A stretch of DNA of 23,374 bases from a virus (IMGVR_UViG_3300021406_000044:1-23374); one strand, 5' to 3'. Positions 16,489 through 21,018 are shown, counted from the first letter of the stretch. Notes: generated by a model not told the origin, from the letters alone. Program-made: numbers and translations.

Positions 16489-16517
16489 TTGACAAGCTGG
16501 ACGTTTTATGCTAAGGT
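16489..16517 (+). promoter_or_regulatory. Promoter 1 of the tRNA array
   Basis: TTGACA at 16489-16494, 17-base spacer, TAAGGT at 16512-16517. Divergent to the leftward promoter, with their -35 boxes about 30 bases apart. Confidence 0.65.
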
Positions 16518-16568
16518 GAATCTCAGGCTGCGTTAACATGATCGTAATAAAAATATTGCCTCTACCTA

Positions 16569-16598
16569 TTGACAAATAGGGGTTGCATGTGCTATACT
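16569..16598 (+). promoter_or_regulatory. Promoter 2 of the tRNA array
   Basis: TTGACA (16569-16574), 18-base spacer, TGC then TATACT (16593-16598), an extended -10. A hairpin GGAAAG-AAAT-CTTTCC (16626-16641) follows before promoter 3. Confidence 0.8.
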
Positions 16599-16647
16599 TG
16601 TTTTGTCGGCAACCGGATTGTAAAAGGAAAGAAATCTTTCCGGGGGC

Positions 16648-16676
16648 TTGACATTCAGCGGCAACTATGTTATAGT
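16648..16676 (+). promoter_or_regulatory. Promoter 3 of the tRNA array
   Basis: TTGACA (16648-16653), 17-base spacer, TGT then TATAGT (16671-16676). The start would fall around 16683, at the first tRNA, so the leader is nearly absent. Confidence 0.85.
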
Positions 16677-16686
16677 AGCGTTCCTT

Positions 16687-16757
16687 GGGGAATTCGTATA
16701 GTGGTAGTACAACGGCTTCCAAACCCGTTAGCGAGTTTTCGATTAGCTCATTCCCCG
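16687..16757 (+). tRNA. tRNA-Trp(CCA)
   Basis: Acceptor GGGGAAT/ATTCCCC, 3-bp D-stem, anticodon loop TTCCAAA, T-arm GAGTT-TTCGATT-AGCTC, discriminator G as expected for Trp. The last anticodon stem pair is C/C. CCA is not encoded. First gene of the array, directly after promoter 3. Confidence 0.85.
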
Positions 16758-16783
16758 CTCAGAGAGGGTTTTTAACCTTCTGT

Positions 16784-16797
16784 TCAGCTTCGGCTGA
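16784..16797 (+). other. UUCG tetraloop hairpin
   Basis: TCAGC-TTCG-GCTGA, a very stable hairpin 27 bases after tRNA-Trp. There is no T run, so it more likely blocks 3' exonucleases than ends transcription. Confidence 0.5.
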
Positions 16798-16826
16798 CCT
16801 ATATGCACATTGACAGAGAAAACCGC

Positions 16827-16906
16827 CTGGCAGCCCCAGAGGCAGGAATCATAGATAAATACCATGAATAAGTGGGAGCGGCATCTGCCTCGTTAAGAGG
16901 GCCAGG
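16827..16906 (+). ncRNA. Structured spacer with alternative helices and a 10-codon frame
   Basis: CCTGGC (827-832) pairs with GCCAGG (901-906); GAGGCAG (839-845) pairs with CTGCCTC (885-891); the latter also overlaps a local CCTC/GAGG hairpin. A short frame MNKWERHLPR (16864-16896) ends in the loop of that hairpin. It could be an attenuator-like leader, but no good ribosome site is seen. Confidence 0.3.
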
Positions 16907-16921
16907 CAACCACCCACTCAT

Positions 16922-17005
16922 CCGTCGTAGGCCCCAATGGTGGTGGCACCAGACTGTAAATCTGGCGTTCTAGTAACACGGTAGGTTCGATCCCTACACG
17001 ACGGA
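16922..17005 (+). tRNA. tRNA-Tyr(GTA)
   Basis: Acceptor CCGTCGT/ACGACGG, anticodon arm CCAGA-CTGTAAA-TCTGG, 15-base variable arm as usual for bacterial Tyr, T-arm GTAGG-TTCGATC-CCTAC, discriminator A. CCA is not encoded. Confidence 0.93.
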
Positions 17006-17006
17006 C

Positions 17007-17035
17007 TTGACAACCAGAGCGAAATGTGTTAAGGT
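17007..17035 (+). promoter_or_regulatory. Promoter after tRNA-Tyr
   Basis: TTGACA (17007-17012), 17 bases, TGT then TAAGGT (17030-17035). It would transcribe the long noncoding stretch that follows. Confidence 0.7.
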
Positions 17036-17040
17036 TGTAA

Positions 17041-17294
17041 TTGATTTGGGTAGCGACGGCAACCCATAGGGTGTGGTAGAAGAATCCTTATAGCTCAGGC
17101 TGGGGGATAATACACGCTTAGGTCGGAGGAAAACTACGCTTGACTGGTGGGCTAGCGCCTGAGGGATAGGGTAGTAAAACCCCTTGCAAGGGTTGAAAAT
17201 CGACAAGCAGAACTAGGTAGTTCGTAGGTAACCAATCATAGGCAACTCTGAGTCCTACGTTGCGGGTAGCCAATCCCGCCACCCACCTAAATCT
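17041..17294 (+). ncRNA. Noncoding structured stretch before the first permuted tRNA candidate
   Basis: No gene is visible in about 250 bases. It holds complementary segments CTCAGGC (17094-17100)/GCCTGAG (17157-17163), a hairpin AACCC-CTTGCAA-GGGTT (17178-17194) that looks like an anticodon arm (TGC), GAACT-AGGT-AGTTC (17209-17222), CGTAGG/CCTACG (17223-17228/17254-17259) and GCGGG/CCCGC (17262-17279). No tRNA closes around the anticodon-like arm. It is the RNA made from the promoter at 17007; the function is unknown. Confidence 0.45.
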
Positions 17295-17295
17295 A

Positions 17296-17366
17296 GCCAG
17301 TATTGCGAGTTCGAATCTCGCTCCCTACCCATGTGGGCTGGGATAGTGTAACGGCAACACGCTGGC
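17296..17366 (+). tRNA. Candidate circularly permuted tRNA (3' half before 5' half)
   Basis: The 3' half (GCCAG, TATT, GCGAG-TTCGAAT-CTCGC, TCCCTAC; 17296-17328) comes first. The 5' half (GCTGGGA, TA, D-arm GTGT/ACAC, G, CTGGC; 17337-17366) follows 8 bases later. CTGGC and GCCAG pair perfectly as an anticodon stem at the right distances on both sides. The acceptor strands pair at 5 of 7 positions. Neither half has a partner in the normal order. The anticodon cannot be read, because the loop end points are not defined. Confidence 0.4.
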
Positions 17367-17384
17367 GCTTTTAATGGGCTAAGA

Positions 17385-17424
17385 TGCACAGACGGTCCTT
17401 ACGGCTAAGTCCGGAGTCTGTGCA
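17385..17424 (+). other. Long hairpin before tRNA-Ala
   Basis: TGCACAGAC (17385-17393) is the exact complement of GTCTGTGCA (17416-17424), with an inner CTTA-CGGC-TAAG hairpin. It ends 4 bases before tRNA-Ala. Confidence 0.55.
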
Positions 17425-17428
17425 ACAT

Positions 17429-17503
17429 GGGGGTATCGTATAATGGCGATTACACTAGTCTTGCACACTTGAAATCTGGTTTCGACTACCAGTACCTCCA
17501 CCA
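17429..17503 (+). tRNA. tRNA-Ala(TGC)
   Basis: Acceptor GGGGGTA/TACCTCC, anticodon loop CTTGCAC, T-arm CTGGT-TTCGACT-ACCAG, discriminator A, CCA encoded. One mismatch lies in the anticodon stem (second pair, T/T). Confidence 0.88.
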
Positions 17504-17570
17504 ACTAAGGCTTGCGAAGACCCTGCTGATACCGCTAGGAGTCCTGGGCATGACGGTAAACTGCCCACAT

Positions 17571-17654
17571 GCTCCTGTGGCGAAACTCGGAAAACGCGCT
17601 AGACTTAGAATCTAGTTCCTCGGATTGCAGGTTCAAATCCTGTCAGGAGTACCA
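17571..17654 (+). tRNA. tRNA-Leu(TAG)
   Basis: Acceptor GCTCCTG/CAGGAGT, anticodon arm CTAGA-CTTAGAA-TCTAG, 11-base variable region, T-arm GCAGG-TTCAAAT-CCTGT, A then CCA encoded. The gap before it (17504-17570) holds only a GGGCA/TGCCC hairpin. Confidence 0.93.
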
Positions 17655-17655
17655 A

Positions 17656-17729
17656 CCCTCATTACGTTAACAGGAAACAGCGACTCTCTTAAAGTCGAAT
17701 CCTCGGGGCAGCACCGAGATGAGGGACCA
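17656..17729 (+). tRNA. tRNA-Lys(CTT) with GGCAGCA T-loop
   Basis: Acceptor CCCTCAT/ATGAGGG (7/7), TA at positions 8-9, D-stem GTT/AAC, anticodon arm CGACT-CTCTTAA-AGTCG (anticodon CTT, U33, A37), then T-arm CTCGG-GGCAGCA-CCGAG, discriminator A and CCA. All stems are perfect, and the gene lies one base after tRNA-Leu. The T-loop is not TTCRANY, so standard searches may miss it. Confidence 0.8.
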
Positions 17730-17730
17730 C

Positions 17731-17802
17731 CGGGTACGAGGAAGACAGCAATCCGCGTGATTTGGGATCACGAAATACTGGGGGCAGCACCCAGGTATCC
17801 GA
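17731..17802 (+). tRNA. tRNA-Pro(TGG) with GGCAGCA T-loop
   Basis: Acceptor CGGGTAC/GTATCCG, D-stem GGA/TCC, anticodon arm CGTGA-TTTGGGA-TCACG with G37 as expected for Pro, T-arm CTGGG-GGCAGCA-CCCAG, discriminator A, CCA not encoded. It lies one base after tRNA-Lys. Confidence 0.8.
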
Positions 17803-17805
17803 CGT

Positions 17806-17868
17806 AACGAAGTGGACACCCGGAGGCTACTGCTAGCGGTTACCCAAAGGCGCATGTGCTTCGTTTTT
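17806..17868 (+). terminator. Possible terminator
   Basis: AACGAAG and CTTCGTT pair and are followed by TTT. The 46-base loop is long for an intrinsic terminator. Confidence 0.25.
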
Positions 17869-18240
17869 CATGGGGCTAAACAAGATTCGATTTCGATGAC
17901 TGACCCTATATTGACAATCCGTGATGCGAGGTCACGTTAATAAGCGCACATGAAACAACCGACAACACTACGTTCGGTATCGCTGACGAAGCCGCTTTCT
18001 ATCTGTCTCAGGTAGGATCTAAGGTTCTCGTATCCGCTTAAAAGCGGCAGCCGGGGCTAGGGACGCCTTGCAATCCAAGATCCCTAAAGTCCGGTTTCTG
18101 ACTTCCGACAATAAAAGTCAGTGGTGGAACAGTGGCGGCAACGTCACCCCTGCAACATGACAAACCGGAAAGACGGAAATGATTGTGACAATGTAGTAGA
18201 GGCCCGAAAGACGCGGGGGCAGTACCCGCTAGCTCCACTC

Positions 18241-18288
18241 AGCATGTTGAGATGCTCAAAATCACGGGCGGCGGGTGCTCAACCACCC
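18241..18288 (+). promoter_or_regulatory. Two hairpins with complementary loops (kissing-loop candidate)
   Basis: AGCAT-GTTGAG-ATGCT (18241-18256) and GGGTG-CTCAAC-CACCC (18273-18288). The 6-base loops are exact complements. A third segment, GGTTGAG (18307-18313), 2 bases before the HNH gene's AGGAG, can also pair with CTCAACC, which suggests a switch controlling the HNH gene. Confidence 0.5.
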
Positions 18289-18326
18289 AATGCCCACCCT
18301 TTCCTGGGTTGAGACAGGAGCAGAAA

Positions 18327-18818
18327 ATGGTTATCAGGAAATACGATCATAGCGAAACGGCCATCCGTAGAGTAGTATCATCATGTTATTCATACGCTGA
18401 TGTTTTGCGTGCGCTGGGTATTCCGTCTAACGGAGTCAACAACACCCGCATTACTCAAAAAATCGCACAATACGAAATAGATGTTTCTCATTTCTGGGTT
18501 AAAGCAAAACCAAAACAGCCTTACAGATCCAGGCGTTCAACTGCCGAACGATTGGTATCAGAAGAAGGAGCGCCCCGCATAGGCTCCGATATCCTAACTC
18601 GGGATCTACTGAGCATAGGTCGGACCTATGAATGTGCGACCAAGGGTTGTCCGATAAGATCGCATTGGCTAGGTGAGTCAATCGTTCTGCACATAGATCA
18701 TATTGATGGAAACTCTTGGAATAACAAACCTGAGAATCTACGATTTTTGTGCCCTAACTGTCATTCTCAAACGCCGACTTTTGCTGGTCGTAATAAAGGC
18801 AAAATCATACGCGGGTAG
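18327..18818 (+). CDS. HNH homing endonuclease (free-standing)
   Basis: 163 residues from an ATG with AGGAG 6 bases upstream. A longer frame from 18252 lacks a site and runs through the hairpins, so I prefer 18327. The N-terminal part (ETAIRRVVSSCYSYADVLRALGIPSNG) looks like a helix-turn-helix DNA-binding module. The C-terminal part has C103/C108, then HIDHIDGNSWNNKPENLRFLCPNCH (122-146), an HNH nuclease with a CxxC zinc site. It would cut a DNA target and spread its gene. Its last codons overlap a tRNA-like D-arm segment. Confidence 0.9.
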   Translation: MVIRKYDHSETAIRRVVSSCYSYADVLRALGIPSNGVNNTRITQKIAQYEIDVSHFWVKAKPKQPYRSRRSTAERLVSEEGAPRIGSDILTRDLLSIGRTYECATKGCPIRSHWLGESIVLHIDHIDGNSWNNKPENLRFLCPNCHSQTPTFAGRNKGKIIRG

Positions 18819-18850
18819 ACAAACTGGTAAAGTCGCCAGCCTCTATCTCA
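18819..18850 (+). pseudogene. tRNA 5'-part remnant
   Basis: Just at the HNH stop codon the sequence reads GGTAGAC AAA CTGG-TAAAGTCG-CCAG. This closely resembles the start of tRNA-Ser(CGA) further on (GGAAAGT CAA CTGG-TGAAGCGG-CCAG). No anticodon arm or T-arm follows before tRNA-Gln, so it appears truncated. Confidence 0.35.
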
Positions 18851-18853
18851 CTT

Positions 18854-18925
18854 TCCGGAGTAGTGTAATCGGTAGCACGCGAGCTTCTGGCGCTCGTAGT
18901 CTGGGTTCGAAGCCTGGCACCGGAA
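18854..18925 (+). tRNA. tRNA-Gln(CTG)
   Basis: Acceptor TCCGGAG/CACCGGA with one A/A mismatch, D-stem GTG/CAC, anticodon arm CGAGC-TTCTGGC-GCTCG, T-arm CTGGG-TTCGAAG-CCTGG, discriminator A, CCA not encoded. Confidence 0.85.
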
Positions 18926-18941
18926 CTTAGCAACAAATCAT

Positions 18942-19016
18942 GGCCTATTAGTGTAGCGGTAGTCACGCAAGCTTGTCACGCTTGAAGAGGGAGTCCGACT
19001 CTCCCATAGGTCGCCA
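18942..19016 (+). tRNA. tRNA-Asp(GTC)
   Basis: Acceptor GGCCTAT/ATAGGTC, anticodon arm CAAGC-TTGTCAC-GCTTG, T-arm GGGAG-TCCGACT-CTCCC, discriminator G as expected for Asp, CCA encoded. Confidence 0.93.
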
Positions 19017-19017
19017 T

Positions 19018-19092
19018 GTTCCCTTAGTGTATTGGATCGCACAAGGATCTACGAAATCCTTAGGGTCGGATCATCCCCGGCAGGGAACGCCA
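19018..19092 (+). tRNA. tRNA-Arg(ACG)
   Basis: Acceptor GTTCCCT/AGGGAAC, anticodon arm AGGAT-CTACGAA-ATCCT, T-arm GTCGG-ATCATCC-CCGGC with an unusual loop, G then CCA. One base after tRNA-Asp. Confidence 0.88.
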
Positions 19093-19093
19093 T

Positions 19094-19166
19094 GCTGTGA
19101 GAAGTGGATTATCAGTAGAGAGTCCGAATCTCTGCCTCCTGGGTCCGAATCCCAGTCACAGCGCCA
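19094..19166 (+). tRNA. tRNA-Arg(CCG)
   Basis: Acceptor GCTGTGA/TCACAGC, anticodon arm AGAGA-GTCCGAA-TCTCT, T-arm CTGGG-TCCGAAT-CCCAG, G then CCA. One base after tRNA-Arg(ACG). Confidence 0.92.
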
Positions 19167-19223
19167 TCGGGTAGGTGCCGTCGCTGACGCCACAAGCGCA
19201 GCAGGCAGCGGCCCGTTGATTTT

Positions 19224-19297
19224 GTCGCCATCGCATAATGGTAGTGTTCTTCCTTGGTATGGAAGTAGTTTGGGTCCGATTCCCAATGGCGGCTCCA
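19224..19297 (+). tRNA. tRNA-Thr(GGT)
   Basis: Acceptor GTCGCCA/TGGCGGC, anticodon arm CTTCC-TTGGTAT-GGAAG, T-arm TTGGG-TCCGATT-CCCAA, T then CCA. Confidence 0.92.
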
Positions 19298-19463
19298 GTT
19301 TGGGTGGTAGGGACAGAGGTTAGCTAGGCCCGGTCATGGGGCGCTGGCGCCGTAAACGGAGGATGGGAAAGCCGTGTCCGCTAGGGGATACTCTAGATTG
19401 TCGGATTTTCGAGTCTGCATGACGACCCACGGTATTGACACCCCACCGGCCACCCAGTTTCTT
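19298..19463 (+). ncRNA. Structured noncoding spacer
   Basis: About 165 bases without a gene. TGGGTGG (19301-19307) is the exact complement of CCACCCA (19450-19456) and encloses the rest. Inside are GGCGC-TG-GCGCC, CCGTG/CACGG (19372-19376/19428-19432) and TCCG/CGGA (19377-19380/19402-19405) with CTAG/CTAG. It is closed by 7 bp like a tRNA but is twice as long, with no recognisable anticodon or T-arm. Confidence 0.4.
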
Positions 19464-19537
19464 CTCGCATTAGCTCAGTGGATAGAGCGTCGGTTTCCTA
19501 AACCGAGTCAGCGTAGGTTCGAATCCTATATGCGAGG
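19464..19537 (+). tRNA. tRNA-Arg(CCT)
   Basis: Acceptor CTCGCAT/ATGCGAG, classical D-arm TAGCTCAGTGGATAGAGC, anticodon arm TCGGT-TTCCTAA-ACCGA, T-loop TTCGAAT, discriminator G, CCA not encoded. The most canonical tRNA in the array. Confidence 0.95.
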
Positions 19538-19541
19538 CAAA

Positions 19542-19646
19542 CCGAGTAGGACCGGTTCGATTCCGGCCCACCGCGGTCTAGACAATTGATCGGGACCGAT
19601 CAGAAGCGGTGGACTTAGTGTAATGGTGGCACAACTCGGGGTTTAT
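19542..19646 (+). tRNA. Candidate circularly permuted tRNA (second case)
   Basis: The 3' half (CCGAG, TAGG, ACCGG-TTCGATT-CCGGC, CCACCGC; 19542-19574) precedes a 31-base spacer with a TGATCG-GGAC-CGATCA hairpin. The 5' half (GCGGTGG 19606-19612, D-arm GTG/CAC, CTCGG 19635-19639) follows. GCGGTGG/CCACCGC pair 7/7 and CTCGG/CCGAG 5/5. The linker between acceptor and D-stem is 5 bases instead of 2. It fits exactly between tRNA-Arg and tRNA-Ser. The anticodon is not defined. Confidence 0.45.
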
Positions 19647-19735
19647 GGATAGTGAACTTACAAGGGGTAAGGCTTGCCTGCTAAGCAATGCGCCCGTTTT
19701 CGGCGGGTGGTGTTCAAGTCACCCGCTATCCTCCA
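19647..19735 (+). tRNA. tRNA-Ser(GCT)
   Basis: Acceptor GGATAGT/GCTATCC, D-stem CTT/AAG, anticodon loop CTGCTAA with a 4-bp stem, long class II variable arm, T-loop TTCAAGT, T then CCA. Confidence 0.88.
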
Positions 19736-19755
19736 GTTGCAACAAAGGAGCAATC

Positions 19756-19887
19756 ATGCTCATTTTCTTAATCCTACTACTGATTCTCTTCGCCATCTTT
19801 GGCTTCATTACAACTCCGTTCGTTTGGATAGCCGCCATCGTCGTGCTAGCCATCATCGTATTCGGACATTCGCGGGGGAAACTGTAG
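19756..19887 (+). CDS. Small membrane protein (43 aa)
   Basis: ATG with AAAGGAG 5 bases upstream. MLIFLILLLILFAIFGFITTPFVWIAAIVVLAIIVFGHSRGKL: two hydrophobic segments joined by a short turn and a basic tail. This resembles small inner-membrane phage proteins (holin-like size), but no lysis role is shown. A longer frame from 19645 has no ribosome site and crosses tRNA-Ser. Confidence 0.7.
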   Translation: MLIFLILLLILFAIFGFITTPFVWIAAIVVLAIIVFGHSRGKL

Positions 19888-19900
19888 GAAAGGACGCGTC

Positions 19901-20062
19901 ATGCAAGTTGTTGCTCTATTCGTCTCCATCGCTGCTGTTGCTGTCTTTGGCTACAAGTGGCACAAGGAAAATGATATCGGATACGCCGGAATGATGTTGT
20001 TTGTGATTGCATTCATCTTGCAATTCTGGACCATATGGCATCCGGTACATTGGGTTTGGTAA
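19901..20062 (+). CDS. Small membrane protein (53 aa)
   Basis: ATG 13 bases after the previous stop, with AGGAAAGGA upstream. MQVVALFVSIAAVAVFGYKWHKEND then MMLFVIAFILQFWTIWHPVHWVW: two membrane segments with a charged loop and an aromatic end. Likely translated together with the preceding gene. Function unknown. Confidence 0.7.
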   Translation: MQVVALFVSIAAVAVFGYKWHKENDIGYAGMMLFVIAFILQFWTIWHPVHWVW

Positions 20063-20068
20063 ACCTGC

Positions 20069-20154
20069 GGAAAGTCAACTGGTGAAGCGGCCAGGGTAGA
20101 TTCGAAACCTACACGTTCCCTTAGGGGGATCCGGGGCGGGACCGGGGCTTTCCT
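20069..20154 (+). tRNA. tRNA-Ser(CGA) with GGCGGGA T-loop
   Basis: Acceptor GGAAAGT/GCTTTCC, D-arm CTGG/CCAG, anticodon loop TTCGAAA, class II variable arm (TCCC-TTA-GGGGA), T-arm TCCGG-GGCGGGA-CCGGG, discriminator T, CCA not encoded. The loop TTCGAAA looks like a T-loop but sits at the anticodon position. Confidence 0.75.
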
Positions 20155-20184
20155 CTCACGAAGGGGAACAGAAGTGGGGATCTC

Positions 20185-20469
20185 ATGGAGATAGCCCTAA
20201 TCATTATCAGCGCAGTTTTCACGGCGTTGATCGGTCCATACATCATCTACCGATTGAACAAGCAGGATCAAAAAGGAAGAGAGCGCGATAACGCTATTGC
20301 TCGCGTTGAGGTTCATGTAGATGGACGCCTTGACGACACGATTGAAGAGGTAAAGAATTTGAAGAAGCTGATTGCTACCAGTAGGGTCAGTGGAGATCCG
20401 GTACCAGCACAACTAGCTGGTGGTGATTCCGCAACAGTAACCGGGAAGGTAAATCAGGAAGGTTCCTGA
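20185..20469 (+). CDS. Single-span membrane protein (94 aa)
   Basis: MEIALIIISAVFTALIGPYIIYRLNKQDQKGRERDN: an N-terminal membrane segment followed by a charged helix (VDGRLDDTIEEVKNLKKLI) and a polar tail. The ribosome site is weak (GGGG about 8 bases upstream). Several phages keep such short proteins near lysis genes. No family recognised. Confidence 0.65.
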   Translation: MEIALIIISAVFTALIGPYIIYRLNKQDQKGRERDNAIARVEVHVDGRLDDTIEEVKNLKKLIATSRVSGDPVPAQLAGGDSATVTGKVNQEGS

Positions 20470-20531
20470 CGCTGCTTTGAATACAGACGGCGCTTAACGG
20501 CGTGCTCATCGTGTGGGCTGCCTTCCTCCAC

Positions 20532-20616
20532 GGAAAGTGAACCGGCAGAGTGTCGGCCCTATCTGGAAAGTAGGTGGGGCGAGAAATCGTCTGGGTGGCG
20601 GGAACCCCGCTTTCCT
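20532..20616 (+). tRNA. tRNA-Ser(GGA) with GGCGGGA T-loop
   Basis: Same acceptor as tRNA-Ser(CGA) (GGAAAGT/GCTTTCC), anticodon arm CCTAT-CTGGAAA-GTAGG, long variable arm, T-arm TGGGT-GGCGGGA-ACCCC (one mismatch), discriminator T, CCA not encoded. The 62 bases before it (20470-20531) show nothing else. Confidence 0.75.
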
Positions 20617-20617
20617 C

Positions 20618-20646
20618 TTGACAACCAGAGATGGTTGTGATATAAT
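20618..20646 (+). promoter_or_regulatory. Full-consensus extended -10 promoter
   Basis: TTGACA (20618-20623), 17 bases, TGA then TATAAT (20641-20646). It directly follows tRNA-Ser(GGA) and starts the next tRNA group. Confidence 0.92.
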
Positions 20647-20780
20647 AGCTCTATGGTCAAGCAGGTCCGGAGATCATAGGGCGTGACGTTTGTGCAAAGA
20701 TCAGCGTCCAAAGATGGGTGAGAACAGGTAGCTCCTGTTCGTTCCAACGGCACAGTTCAGGCACCTTTCAATCCGGCCAT
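20647..20780 (+). ncRNA. Structured leader before tRNA-Glu
   Basis: Hairpin CTATGGTC/GATCATAG (20650-20678), GACG/CGTC near 20684-20708, and a perfect GAACAGG-TAGCT-CCTGTTC (20722-20740). No gene. It is the 5' leader of the transcript from the promoter at 20618. Confidence 0.4.
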
Positions 20781-20857
20781 GCTCCGTTAGAATACGTTGG
20801 TTAGTTCCTCACCCTTTCAAGGTGATAGAAGGGGATCGTCGCCCCTACGGAGTACCA
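20781..20857 (+). tRNA. tRNA-Glu(TTC)
   Basis: Acceptor GCTCCGT/ACGGAGT, D-stem GAA/TTC, anticodon arm TCACC-CTTTCAA-GGTGA, T-arm AGGGG-ATCGTCG-CCCCT (unusual loop), A then CCA. Confidence 0.87.
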
Positions 20858-20877
20858 AGCAAGTCAAAGCAACACAA

Positions 20878-20948
20878 GCCGGTATAGGATAATGGTAGTC
20901 CACATGGTTCTCAGCCATGCAGTTCGGGTTCAATCCCCGATATCGGTA
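20878..20948 (+). tRNA. tRNA-Glu(CTC)
   Basis: Acceptor GCCGGTA/TATCGGT with two wobble pairs, D-stem GGA/TCC, anticodon arm CATGG-TTCTCAG-CCATG, T-arm TCGGG-TTCAATC-CCCGA, discriminator A, CCA not encoded. A GC-rich CGGGG/CCCCG hairpin follows (20949-20970). Confidence 0.88.
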
Positions 20949-21018
20949 CGGGGGTAAGCCAGCCACCCCGGATCTAGAACGGCGCCGCAGCGATGGCCTG
21001 CGTTATCAACCATCGTAT

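Larger units (their letters stand above)
17803..18326 (+). ncRNA. Large structured noncoding RNA region (about 520 bases)
   Basis: No convincing coding frame. Complementary elements: AACGAAG/CTTCGTT (17806-17812/17859-17865) followed by T5; GCCGCTTT/AAAGCGGC (17991-17998/18041-18048) with an alternative local CCGCT-TAAA-AGCGG; TAGGGA/TCCCTA (18058-18063/18081-18086) with inner CTTG/CAAG; CCGGTTT/AAACCGG (18091-18097/18162-18168) enclosing CTGACTT/AAGTCAG (18098-18121) and GTGGC/GTCAC (18132-18147); GCGGG-GGCAGTA-CCCGC (18213-18229); two hairpins with complementary loops (18241-18288). Large ornate RNAs such as GOLLD and ROOL are known beside phage tRNAs; I cannot show homology. Confidence 0.5.

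Noticed and set aside
16810-16838. TTGACA at 16810 as a promoter
   Set aside because: The sequence 17 bases on is GCCCCA; no -10.
17178-17194. Second tRNA-Ala(TGC) from the hairpin AACCC-CTTGCAA-GGGTT
   Set aside because: No T-arm or acceptor stem can be built around it, and a good tRNA-Ala(TGC) lies at 17429.
17041-17330. tmRNA or RNase P RNA
   Set aside because: No tmRNA tag reading frame or Ala-type tRNA ends; the GGAGGAAA near 17126 is not followed by the rest of the RNase P signature.
17041-17428. Group I intron split around the permuted tRNA
   Set aside because: A P1-like GCTT/GGGC pairing exists after the 5' half, but no P3-P7 core motifs were found and the space before tRNA-Ala is too small.
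17427-17615. 62-codon frame over tRNA-Ala and tRNA-Leu
   Set aside because: It runs through two good tRNAs and has no function apart from chance openness.
17911-17943. TTGACA at 17911 as a promoter
   Set aside because: The nearest AT-rich hexamer is 20 bases away; too poor compared with the other promoters of the array.
19435-19463. TTGACA at 19435-19440 as a promoter
   Set aside because: No -10-like hexamer at 16-19 bases.
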